DNA from: Candidatus Iainarchaeum sp.
GTDB lineage: Archaea > Iainarchaeota > Iainarchaeia > Iainarchaeales > GCA-2688035
Assembly (NCBI GenBank): GCA_017609945.1
Contig: JAFCCZ010000035.1
Location: forward strand, 1 to 9,335
Length of the DNA: 9,335 bases
Direction of reading: 5' to 3'
This document shows, in pieces, positions 1 to 6,380 of this stretch. Position 1 is the first letter of the stretch, and every line of letters begins with the position of its first letter. The position numbers and the translations under genes were made by a program. A model generated the notes under the pieces. The model saw only the letters and a list, made by a program, of their open reading frames with translations, had not been told where the DNA came from and did no database searches.

Positions 1-552
1 TATTACATGGGAACTTTCTTGGTTGAAGTTGTCTCCCGGCCCGTAGAGGTTCACTGGCATCAAAAATATTGAGTTAAAGCCGTATTGCTGCCTATAGCTT
101 TGTGACTGAACAAGAAGCATTTTTTTTGCCAGACCATAGGGTGCGTTTGTTTCCTCAGGATAGCCGTTCCACAATTCCTCTTCTTTAAATGGCACGACCG
201 CAAACTTAGGGTAGCTACAGATTGTTCCAACAGCAACGAATTTTTCAACACCGAATTTTCGGCCTTCTTCAATCATTTGCACGCCCATCATAAGGTTATC
301 GTAAAAGAACTCGCCCGGTTTTTCTTTGTTTGCACCTATTCCGCCAACTTTTGCAGCTAGGTGTATCACAATATCCGGTTTGGAATCCTTGTACAACTGC
401 TTGACCGAATCAATTTGAACCAGGTCATAGTCTTTGCTTCTGGGAACAAAAATGTTTTTGCAGTTTTTTCCCTTTAGTTTTTCTACAACGTATGAGCCCA
501 AAAAGCCGCTGCCACCGGTTACAAGAATACTTTTTTCTTCCCAAAAAGTCAC
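1..552 (-). CDS. fcl: GDP-L-fucose synthase (GDP-4-keto-6-deoxymannose 3,5-epimerase/4-reductase), 3' end cut by window edge
   Basis: Second and last enzyme of GDP-L-fucose synthesis: it epimerises and then reduces (NADPH) the Gmd product in the cytoplasm. The 184 visible residues are the N-terminal part of an extended SDR protein of usually about 310-320 aa; the C-terminal substrate-binding part lies beyond base 1. Visible motifs are the Rossmann loop TGGSGFLG (12-19), HLAAKVGGI (64-72), VGTICSYP (108-115, with Cys112 matching the catalytic Cys of the E. coli enzyme and Thr in place of its Ser), the SDR pair Tyr139/Lys143 in PYGLAKK, and NLYGPGDNF followed by SHVI (His182 matching the catalytic His). 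The start is a GTG one base after the gmd stop; no ATG is available near the N-terminus. A GGTGGGG at 570-564 is a poorly spaced ribosome site, so translation is probably coupled to gmd. Lysine codons are mostly AAA (14 AAA to 4 AAG), unlike gatB in this window. Confidence 0.93.
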   Translation of the reverse strand, partial: MTFWEEKSILVTGGSGFLGSYVVEKLKGKNCKNIFVPRSKDYDLVQIDSVKQLYKDSKPDIVIHLAAKVGGIGANKEKPGEFFYDNLMMGVQMIEEGRKFGVEKFVAVGTICSYPKFAVVPFKEEELWNGYPEETNAPYGLAKKMLLVQSQSYRQQYGFNSIFLMPVNLYGPGDNFNQESSHVI

Positions 553-553
553 T

Positions 554-1597
554 TTAATCTACGCCCCACCATCTGCCGGGAAACTTTTTTCGCAGAATAT
601 CATCGCCTTCCCCAATCGGATCTAGGCCGCTCTTTCGCATTTCTGCGTCAACCATTATTTTTACCAGATCATTAAATCCAACCTTTGGCTGCCAGTCTAA
701 TTCCACCCTGGCTTTGCCGCAATCCGCAATCAAGGAGTTTACATCAGCCGGCCTAAGGTATCTTTTGTCAATTCCCATATGTTTCTTGTAGTCCAGTCCG
801 GCATAACCAAAAGCAGCCTCAAGAAATTCTCCAACTGAATGCGATTCGCCTGTTCCAAGTATGTAATCCCTTGCCTTGTCTTTCTGCATCATTTTCCACA
901 TCGCTTCAACGTATTCGGGAGCAAAGCCCCAATCCCTTTTTGCTTTTAGATTGCCCAGAAAAACCTTTTTCTGTTTGCCAGCGATAATATTTACTAAAGC
1001 TCTTGTAATCTTTCTTGTCACAAAGACTTCGCCCCTTCGCGGGGACTCGTGGTTGAACAAAATGCCGTTGCATGCAAAGAGGTTGCGCGCTTCCCTGTAA
1101 TTTATTGTCATCCAATAGGCATATACTTTCGCAGCCCCATAAGGGCTTATGGGATTAAACTGCGTTTTCTCATTTTGTGGAGGGGGCGAGCGTCCAAACA
1201 TTTCACTGCTTGAGGCCTGATAGAATTTTACGTCATTGTTGCTTCTTAAGATTGCTTCCAAAATTCTTGTCGTGCCCAATCCGGTAATATTGCCGGTATA
1301 TTCCGGCATGTCAAAGCTCACTTTCACATGGCTTTGGGCGCCTAAGTGATAGACCTCGTTAGGCCTAATATTGTAAATGCTGTTATGGATTTGTTCAGAG
1401 TTTGAAAGGTCGCCATAATGTAGGAAAAGTCGGGCATTTGGGGTGTGCGGGTCAACATAAATATGGTCCAGTCTTTGAGTGTTAAATGTTGAGGCCTTTC
1501 TAATAATGCCGTGAACCTCATATCTTTTGGATAAAAGGAATTCCGTGAGATAAGATCCGTCCTGCCCGGTGATCCCGGTAATTAACGCTTTTTTCAT
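554..1597 (-). CDS. gmd: GDP-mannose 4,6-dehydratase
   Basis: Converts GDP-D-mannose to GDP-4-keto-6-deoxy-D-mannose in the cytoplasm, the first committed step to GDP-fucose and related deoxysugars of surface glycans. The 347-aa product matches the usual length. Visible motifs are the nucleotide-binding loop TGITGQDGSYL (7-17), HYGDLSN (60-66), HLGAQSHVKVSFD (84-96), the catalytic stretch YQASSSEMFG (126-135: Ser130 in the place of the usual Thr/Ser, Glu132), Tyr153/Lys157 in SPYGAAKVYAYW, NHESPRRGE (182-190), RDWGFAPEYVEAMW (221-234) and RPADVNSLIADCGKA (282-296). I chose the ATG at 1597, which starts MKKALITG exactly where the family begins. The frame stays open to 1693, but those 32 codons have no family character and cover the promoter. 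A GGGGGCGAGG stretch immediately upstream is the ribosome site. The fcl gene follows after one base. Confidence 0.96.
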   Translation of the reverse strand: MKKALITGITGQDGSYLTEFLLSKRYEVHGIIRKASTFNTQRLDHIYVDPHTPNARLFLHYGDLSNSEQIHNSIYNIRPNEVYHLGAQSHVKVSFDMPEYTGNITGLGTTRILEAILRSNNDVKFYQASSSEMFGRSPPPQNEKTQFNPISPYGAAKVYAYWMTINYREARNLFACNGILFNHESPRRGEVFVTRKITRALVNIIAGKQKKVFLGNLKAKRDWGFAPEYVEAMWKMMQKDKARDYILGTGESHSVGEFLEAAFGYAGLDYKKHMGIDKRYLRPADVNSLIADCGKARVELDWQPKVGFNDLVKIMVDAEMRKSGLDPIGEGDDILRKKFPGRWWGVD

Positions 1598-1620
1598 CCT
1601 CGCCCCCGTATTATTAACTC

Positions 1621-1636
1621 TTAAATAATTATTTAA
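1621..1636. repeat. 16-bp perfect AT-only palindrome overlapping the gmd TATA box
   Basis: TTAAATAATTATTTAA equals its own reverse complement. It covers the gmd TATA box, so a TATA-like element is present on both strands. It may simply be AT-rich promoter sequence, or it could be an operator for a dimeric regulator controlling the gmd-fcl unit. Confidence 0.5.
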
Positions 1637-1637
1637 A
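1629..1637 (-). promoter_or_regulatory. TATA box of gmd-fcl
   Basis: Read on the minus strand this is TTTAAATAA, preceded by CCC. Its centre is about 36 bases upstream of the gmd ATG. With the usual archaeal TATA-to-start distance of about 25 bases, transcription would begin near 1607 and leave a leader of about 10 bases carrying the G-rich ribosome site. The position is inferred; no start site is known. Confidence 0.5.
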
Positions 1638-1721
1638 GGGTTATTACTTTTGGCCTTTACTTGCCTCCCATTACAATTTATTTCTTTTCCCAAAATTCCT
1701 TTTTTCGCTCAAAAAGAGTAG

Positions 1722-1729
1722 TTTTATAA
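1722..1729 (+). promoter_or_regulatory. TATA box of aspS
   Basis: TTTTATAA lies about 40 bases upstream of the GTG start of aspS, after a purine-rich stretch (AAAAAGAG at 1711-1718) that could serve as a BRE-like element. Expected initiation is near 1751, giving a leader of about 15 bases that still includes the GGTG ribosome site at 1757-1760. Confidence 0.55.
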
Positions 1730-1765
1730 CCGTTTTTTTGTCCAATTTTAGCTGCTGGTGTTGAA

Positions 1766-3070
1766 GTGGACAGAATACACACTAATGAGGTAAAGGACCA
1801 TGACGGCAAGAGGGTTTTTGTGGCCGGCTGGATTCACGAAATTCGCGACCTTGGGAAACTGAAGTTCCTTATCCTGAAGGACAAGACAGGAATTGTGCAA
1901 CTTACCCTTCCAAAGGAAAAGGTTCCAGACGAGGTAATGAAGGTTGCCGACTCGCTTACAAAGGAAACCGTTGTTTCTGCTGAAGGCCAGGTAAAGGGGG
2001 CAAAGCAGGCTCCTGGCGGGGTTGAGATAATTCCTGAAAGGCTTGAAATAATCAACAAGGCTGACGCGCCAACGCCAATTGACACCTCCGGCAAAATTGA
2101 AACAGACTTGAGCAAGCGTTTGGATCACCGGTTTTTGGATTTGAGAAATCCCAAAAGCCTGGCCATTTTCAAGGTTCGCTCAAAGTTCTACAAGGCACTT
2201 GTTGACTTCTTTGACAAGGAAGGGTTTGTGAACATTAACACACCAAAAATAACTTCTGCCGGCGCTGAAAGCGGTTCAGAGCTCTTCCCGGTTGTTTATT
2301 TTGACAAGGAGGCCTTTCTCTCACAGAGTCCGCAGCTCTACAAGCAGACAATGGTCTGTGCGGGATTTGAAAATGTTTACGAGATAGCACCTGTCTTCCG
2401 TGCTGAGAATTCAAACACCCCAAGGCACCAAACAGAGTTCACTGGTGTTGACTTTGAAATGGGTTTTATCAAGGACACTGGGGACATAATGGACGTAATT
2501 GAGAGCATGCTGAAGTTTGTGCTGAAAAGGGTTAAAGAAGACTGCAAGGAAGAGCTTGCGCTCTGGGACCTTGAAATAAAGGTTCCAAAAAAGATCCCGC
2601 GCTTTAAGATGCCTGAGGTTAAGAAATGGCTTGCTGAAAAGGGCAAGAGGATTCCGGAGGAAGACGATTTTGATGCAGAGGCCGAGAGAATGGTTGGGGA
2701 GATAGCCAAAGAAAAGTTTGGCGAGGAATTCATCTTTATTACGCACTACCCTGTTTCAAAAAGGCCCTTTTACCATTTCTATTCAGAGGGCGGCAAGACA
2801 ACTGACGCCTTTGACCTTATCTGGAATGGCGTAGAGATCGCAACAGGTGGCCAGAGGGAGCACCGCTACGACGTTCTGAAGAAACAGGGTGCGGAAAAGG
2901 GCGTTGACTTGGACGAGATGGGATTCTACGCCGAGCTTTTTAGGTTCGGGGCGCCGCCTCACGGGGGCGTGGGATTTGGTCTGGACCGATTAATCCAGCG
3001 GCTGTTCAAGTTTGACAACATAAGGGAAGCCGTGCTTCTCCCGAGAGACCCTGACAGAATCACGCCCTAA
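1766..3070 (+). CDS. aspS: Aspartyl-tRNA synthetase, archaeal type, predicted non-discriminating (Asp/Asn)
   Basis: Class II synthetase that charges tRNA(Asp), and here probably also tRNA(Asn), with aspartate. The 434-aa length is normal for archaeal enzymes. An N-terminal OB-fold anticodon-binding domain (about 1-100) is followed by the catalytic core: motif 1 around GFVNINTPKI (153-162), motif 2 FRAENSNTPRH (211-221, Arg212), QREHRYD (363-369) and motif 3 GFGLDRL (403-409, Arg408), ending in the typical PRDPDRITP. His24 in GWIHE and Pro83 in the QAPGG loop occupy the places of Trp26 and Lys85 of the discriminating Thermococcus enzyme (alignment from memory), the pattern of tRNA(Asn)-accepting AspRS. 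The start is GTG with GGTG five bases upstream; no ATG precedes it in frame after the promoter. The gatC-gatA...gatB operon follows 66 bases downstream and would supply the amidation step. Confidence 0.96.
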   Translation: MDRIHTNEVKDHDGKRVFVAGWIHEIRDLGKLKFLILKDKTGIVQLTLPKEKVPDEVMKVADSLTKETVVSAEGQVKGAKQAPGGVEIIPERLEIINKADAPTPIDTSGKIETDLSKRLDHRFLDLRNPKSLAIFKVRSKFYKALVDFFDKEGFVNINTPKITSAGAESGSELFPVVYFDKEAFLSQSPQLYKQTMVCAGFENVYEIAPVFRAENSNTPRHQTEFTGVDFEMGFIKDTGDIMDVIESMLKFVLKRVKEDCKEELALWDLEIKVPKKIPRFKMPEVKKWLAEKGKRIPEEDDFDAEAERMVGEIAKEKFGEEFIFITHYPVSKRPFYHFYSEGGKTTDAFDLIWNGVEIATGGQREHRYDVLKKQGAEKGVDLDEMGFYAELFRFGAPPHGGVGFGLDRLIQRLFKFDNIREAVLLPRDPDRITP

Positions 3071-3091
3071 GCCAGCTGTTAAACCCATCCC

Positions 3092-3099
3092 TTTTAATT
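3092..3099 (+). promoter_or_regulatory. Probable TATA box of the gatC operon
   Basis: TTTTAATT sits about 42 bases upstream of the gatC ATG in the 66-bp gap after aspS. Expected initiation near 3121 would leave a short leader containing GGTGG at 3128-3132. The element is weaker than the aspS and 8241 TATA boxes, so read-through from aspS is also possible. Confidence 0.4.
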
Positions 3100-3101
3100 G
3101 C

Positions 3102-3108
3102 TTTTTTT
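3102..3108 (+). terminator. T7 tract, possible aspS terminator
   Basis: A run of seven T residues 31 bases after the aspS stop codon, without a convincing hairpin. Archaeal RNA polymerase can terminate at T tracts alone. It lies between the putative gatC TATA box and the gatC start, so it would end aspS transcripts without affecting initiation for gatC. Confidence 0.3.
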
Positions 3109-3136
3109 GCTTATTCTAATGAATTAAGGTGGTTCG

Positions 3137-3430
3137 ATGCCAGAGGTAAAAATTGACAAAAAGCTGCTGCTGAGAGTTGCGGAAAACGCGCGCCTTAACC
3201 TTTCCGAAGCCGAAGTAAAGGAGTTTCTGCCGCAGCTGAAGGAAATAATCAAATCATTCAACAAGCTTGATTCTCTGGGGGTTTTCTCTGAAAAGCCTTC
3301 CTTCCAGCCACTGCCTCTGAAGAACGTTTTTCGCGAGGACAAAAAGGAGAAGTGCTTGAGCCAGAAGGATGCCTTAAGCAATACCCAGCACAAAAAGGGC
3401 GGCTATTTTTTGGGCCCAAAGGCGGTGTAG
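3137..3430 (+). CDS. gatC: Asp-tRNA(Asn) amidotransferase subunit C
   Basis: Small subunit of the GatCAB amidotransferase, which wraps around GatA and GatB and stabilises the complex. The 97-aa product has the family layout: an N-terminal helical part with VAENARLNLSEAEVKEFLPQL (about 15-35), a middle IIKSFNKLDSL segment, and the C-terminal GYFLGPKAV matching the usual GYF-x-V/G-P tail that docks on GatB. The ATG at 3137 has GGTGG four bases upstream. gatA starts three bases after its stop. In archaea glutaminyl-tRNA is made by GatDE, so this complex is expected to serve Asn-tRNA. Confidence 0.93.
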   Translation: MPEVKIDKKLLLRVAENARLNLSEAEVKEFLPQLKEIIKSFNKLDSLGVFSEKPSFQPLPLKNVFREDKKEKCLSQKDALSNTQHKKGGYFLGPKAV

Positions 3431-3433
3431 AGA

Positions 3434-4867
3434 ATGGAAGCAATGAGCATTGCAGACTTTGTCAAGCAGGTTGTGATGGGAAAGATTTCGGTTGTTCAGC
3501 ACACCGAGCAGGTTCTCAGCGAAATTGATTCAACAAATCCTAAGTTCAACCACTTCAATCTAATTGCCAGTGAGCTTGCCCTGCAGCAGGCAAAAGAGGT
3601 TGAGGCGGAAATAAAGACAGGCAGGCACAAGGGAAAGCTTTTGGGAGTCCCAATAAGCGTAAAGGACTGCATCTGTGTTAAGGGGGTTGAAAGCAGGGCA
3701 GGAAGCAAAATCCTTTCAGGTTACAGGCCAACCTTCAACGCAACTGTAATTGAAAGGGTCCGCGCCGAGGGCGCAATAATTGTTGGAAAAACCCTGCAGG
3801 ACGAATTTGGATTTGGGACATTTTGCACAAACACAGGGGTTGATTTTCCAACCCCTCTCAACCCACTTGACAAGTCAAGAAGCTGCGGTGGCAGTTCCGG
3901 GGGAAGCGCAGGCTTTACCGCCCTGACCGAATTTACGCACGCAGGAATTGCCGAAAGCACGGGGGGAAGCATTGCCTGCCCTGCCGCATTCTGCGGGGTT
4001 GTTGGGTTTACCCCAACCTATGGCCGGGTTTCAAGATACGGCCTGATGGATTACGCCAATAGTTTGGATAAAATTGGAACAATGGGAAAGACCGTTGCCG
4101 ATGCATCACTTCTTCTTGAGGTTATTTCAGGGCACGACAGCAGTGACAGCACATCCCTCCCGGAGCCGGTTCCGAACTTGGGTGAGGGTGAGGGAGATGC
4201 CAGGTTCAAGGTTGGAATAGTTAAAGAGCTTTTTGAGAAAAGCGACGAATCTGTCAGAAAAGAGTGCGAGAAAGCAGTAGCGCAGATGGAAAAGCTCGGG
4301 GCCTCGGTTAAGGAGCTTTCCTTGCCCCTCAATTCAGAGTACGGGGTTGCAGCTTATTACCTTCTTTCAATGAGCGAGGCCTCAACAAACCTTGCAAAGT
4401 TCTGCGGAATGCGTTACGGCCTGCACGGAAAGCTTGAGGGAAGCTTCAACGAATACTTTTCAAAGGTCAGAAGTGAGGGGTTTGGGAAAGAGGCAAAGCG
4501 AAGGATTCTTCTCGGGACATTTGCAAGAATGTCCGGTTTCAGGGACGCATACTACCTGCGCGCGGCAAAGGCAAGAACCAAGCTAATAAACGAATTCAAG
4601 GAAGTCTTCAAAGAGGTTGACGTTTTGGTGAACCCCACAATGCCGGTTGTCGCTCCAAAGTTTTCTGAAATCAAAAAGCTTTCCCCAATGCAGCATTATG
4701 CAATGGATTTGTGCACTGTTCCGGCAAATTTGGCCGGCCTGCCGCACCTTTCCCTTACCGCAGGCACTGCCAAGAAGATGCCGGTTGGATTAATGCTGAC
4801 AGCCGACCACCTACAGGAGCAAAATCTTTCAAGCGCTGCGCTTTCGCTGGAGGGGGCCTTGAAATGA
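3434..4867 (+). CDS. gatA: Asp-tRNA(Asn) amidotransferase subunit A (amidase-signature glutaminase)
   Basis: Glutaminase subunit: it releases ammonia from glutamine and passes it to GatB for amidation of Asp-tRNA(Asn). The product is 477 aa, close to normal. The Lys-cisSer-Ser triad is present: Lys77 in GVPISVKD, the serines of GGSSGGSAG (152-160) and Ser179 in STGGSI. The C-terminal substrate pocket is recognisable: YY at 308-309, RR at 356-357 and Asp425 in YAMDLCTVPANLAGLP. The conserved block around the nucleophile departs from the amidase signature: the usual SDTGGSIRxPA reads ESTGGSIACPA, losing the conserved acidic residue and the Arg, and the usual PGGSSGGS reads CGGSSGGS. The start at 3434 has GGTG at 3424-3427 (spacing 6); ATG 3443 is an in-frame alternative. 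The stop overlaps the next start (ATGA). Confidence 0.95.
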   Translation: MEAMSIADFVKQVVMGKISVVQHTEQVLSEIDSTNPKFNHFNLIASELALQQAKEVEAEIKTGRHKGKLLGVPISVKDCICVKGVESRAGSKILSGYRPTFNATVIERVRAEGAIIVGKTLQDEFGFGTFCTNTGVDFPTPLNPLDKSRSCGGSSGGSAGFTALTEFTHAGIAESTGGSIACPAAFCGVVGFTPTYGRVSRYGLMDYANSLDKIGTMGKTVADASLLLEVISGHDSSDSTSLPEPVPNLGEGEGDARFKVGIVKELFEKSDESVRKECEKAVAQMEKLGASVKELSLPLNSEYGVAAYYLLSMSEASTNLAKFCGMRYGLHGKLEGSFNEYFSKVRSEGFGKEAKRRILLGTFARMSGFRDAYYLRAAKARTKLINEFKEVFKEVDVLVNPTMPVVAPKFSEIKKLSPMQHYAMDLCTVPANLAGLPHLSLTAGTAKKMPVGLMLTADHLQEQNLSSAALSLEGALK

Positions 4868-5628
4868 GCAAAGAGTTGAATGTGGCAATTGAAGCGGCAA
4901 GAGAGGCTGGCAAAATTCTTTTGAAGAATTTTGGTAATCCCATAACCGCAAAGCACAAGACCGCCGGAGAGCTTGTTACCGCCATTGACATCGAGTCCGA
5001 GAAGAAGATTCTCTCCATTCTTCAAAGAGATTTTCCGGATTACAGCGTTTGGGCGGAAGAGTCTGGCCAAGAGGACAACGAAAGTGACTACCGTTGGATA
5101 ATTGACCCGCTGGATGGGACACACAACTACTTTTTTGGGCTTCCACTGTTTGGAGTTTCAATCGCTCTCGCGAAAAAGGGCAAAAGTGAGTTGGGCGCAA
5201 TTCTACTGCCAGTTTTCAATGAACTTTTTACAGTGGAAAGGGGCAGGGGCGCCTTCTTGAACGGCAAGCCGATAAGGGTTTCAAAAAGGCAAGCTTCAGA
5301 ATCAGTAGTCAATATATGCAGTAGCCTGCTGCGATTAGAGAACAGTGTTGAACTGTTGAATAGGGTTAAGGCCCTTGTTTTTAACACCAGATTTTTTGGG
5401 TCTGCAGTGTTTCAACTCTCTGGAATTGCTTGCGGCAGGATTGATGCGGTAATTGAGGGCAACGAGAAGCTTGGCGATTATGCTGTGGGGCACTTGTTGG
5501 TGGAGGAGGCTGGCGGGAAAGTCAGCAACTTTGACGGAGGTCCTTTCACTTTGAGAGGCCCAAGCTATCTCGCCTCAAGTGGAGTGTTTCATGACGAGCT
5601 TGTTGAAATAATGAGGGGGATGAAATGA
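4864..5628 (+). CDS. Inositol monophosphatase-family (IMPase/FBPase-like) sugar phosphatase
   Basis: Mg2+-dependent phosphatase family acting on inositol phosphates, fructose-1,6-bisphosphate or related sugar phosphates; the exact substrate is not clear from sequence. The product is 254 aa, normal for the family. Metal-site motifs are present: WAEESG (63-68, Glu65), DPLDGTHNYFFGLP (81-94, Asp81 and Asp84) and the C-terminal block GDYAVGHLLVEEAGGKV (204-220, Asp205), where the usual WD-x-A-x-G has Gly in place of Trp. The ATG at 4864 overlaps the gatA stop by four bases (ATGA), which settles the start: the open frame to 4711 lies entirely inside gatA and has no family similarity. Translation is probably coupled to gatA. 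It has no known role in Asn-tRNA synthesis, so its place between gatA and gatB is unusual. Archaeal members often act as both IMPase and FBPase. Confidence 0.88.
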   Translation: MSKELNVAIEAAREAGKILLKNFGNPITAKHKTAGELVTAIDIESEKKILSILQRDFPDYSVWAEESGQEDNESDYRWIIDPLDGTHNYFFGLPLFGVSIALAKKGKSELGAILLPVFNELFTVERGRGAFLNGKPIRVSKRQASESVVNICSSLLRLENSVELLNRVKALVFNTRFFGSAVFQLSGIACGRIDAVIEGNEKLGDYAVGHLLVEEAGGKVSNFDGGPFTLRGPSYLASSGVFHDELVEIMRGMK

Positions 5629-6380
5629 GGCTGACAATTCTTGGTTCGGGAAACGTCTTCTCAGGCGCTGAAAGATATGGGAGTGGTTATCTGCTTGAAT
5701 CCAGTAGCAATGCAATTGTTTTTGATTTGGGGTTTGGAGCATTCATGAACCTTAGAAAAGTAATTGCCCCTGAGAAAATTTCTGCAATTTTCTTCTCCCA
5801 CCTCGTACATGTTGACCATTCTATGGATTTAATCGCTTTTTTGGAAAACAGGTACTCTTTCACGAAATCTAGAAATCAACAGAAAAAACAGATAAATCTC
5901 TTTGGGCCAAAGGGTCTCAAGCAATTCTATGGCCGTATTTTAGAGCTCTACCCTTCATTTAAACAAATGCCTTTTCCGGTCAAATTAAAGGAAATGGATT
6001 ACGCAGAGAAGAAAATTTTTGGCTTTACTGTGAAAAGCAAGCCAGTGAAGCATGTGGAACACACAATTGGTTACAGAGTTGAATCTGCAGAAGGGGTTTT
6101 TGTGTATGGAGCGGACAGTGATTACTGTTCCGAACTAGTTGATTTGGGCAAGGACGCTGATTTGTTTGTATTGGAAGCAAGTCTTGGAAAAGAAAAAAGC
6201 AATGATACCCACATGACGATCTCTGAAGCTGCCGAGATTGCGGCAGAAGCCAATGCACATAAATTACTCTTAACACATATTGATATTGAGATGGCTGAAA
6301 AGGAAATCAAAGAGATTGCAGAGGAAAAATTTTCTGGAGAAATTTTGATTGCAAAAGACCTTATGCAGGTGAACATCTGA
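5625..6380 (+). CDS. Metallo-beta-lactamase-fold hydrolase, RNase Z-like
   Basis: A 251-aa metallo-hydrolase. Visible landmarks are the N-terminal MRLTILGSGN strand-loop typical of RNase Z-type proteins, FDLGFG (33-38), the metal motif SHLVHVDH (58-65), KHVEHTIGYRVE (142-153, His143 or His146), YGADSDYC (161-168, Asp164 at the bridging position), DTHMTISEAAEIA (194-206) and LLLTHID (214-220, His218). The usual HxHxDH reads HxxHxDH because of one extra codon (gta), so the first zinc ligand may be displaced. No RNase Z exosite arm is evident and the protein is shorter than typical tRNase Z, so I call the fold and not a substrate. The start overlaps the preceding stop (ATGA) with a GAGGGGG ribosome site at 5613-5619; the stop overlaps the gatB ATG by one base. 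Lysine codons are 15 AAA to 8 AAG, opposite to gatB. Confidence 0.85.
   Translation: MRLTILGSGNVFSGAERYGSGYLLESSSNAIVFDLGFGAFMNLRKVIAPEKISAIFFSHLVHVDHSMDLIAFLENRYSFTKSRNQQKKQINLFGPKGLKQFYGRILELYPSFKQMPFPVKLKEMDYAEKKIFGFTVKSKPVKHVEHTIGYRVESAEGVFVYGADSDYCSELVDLGKDADLFVLEASLGKEKSNDTHMTISEAAEIAAEANAHKLLLTHIDIEMAEKEIKEIAEEKFSGEILIAKDLMQVNI

Noticed and set aside
60..272. Minus-strand open frame of 70 codons
   Set aside because: It is an out-of-frame shadow of fcl, whose reading frame shows the SDR motifs.
1598..1693. In-frame N-terminal extension of gmd (32 codons from ATG 1693)
   Set aside because: It has no family character, overlaps the TATA box, and the MKKALITG start at 1597 has a G-rich ribosome site and is where the family begins.
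1748..2128. Minus-strand open frame of 126 codons opposite aspS
   Set aside because: It lies antisense to the conserved OB-fold of AspRS and shows no recognisable motif.
4711..4863. In-frame extension of the IMPase-family gene back to 4711
   Set aside because: It lies wholly inside gatA in another frame; the ATG at 4864 overlaps the gatA stop and begins the family sequence.
5625..6380. Calling the metallo-hydrolase tRNase Z (rnz)
   Set aside because: The N-terminal and GYRVE-type motifs resemble RNase Z, but the metal motif is altered, no exosite arm is evident and the protein is short, so only the fold is supported.
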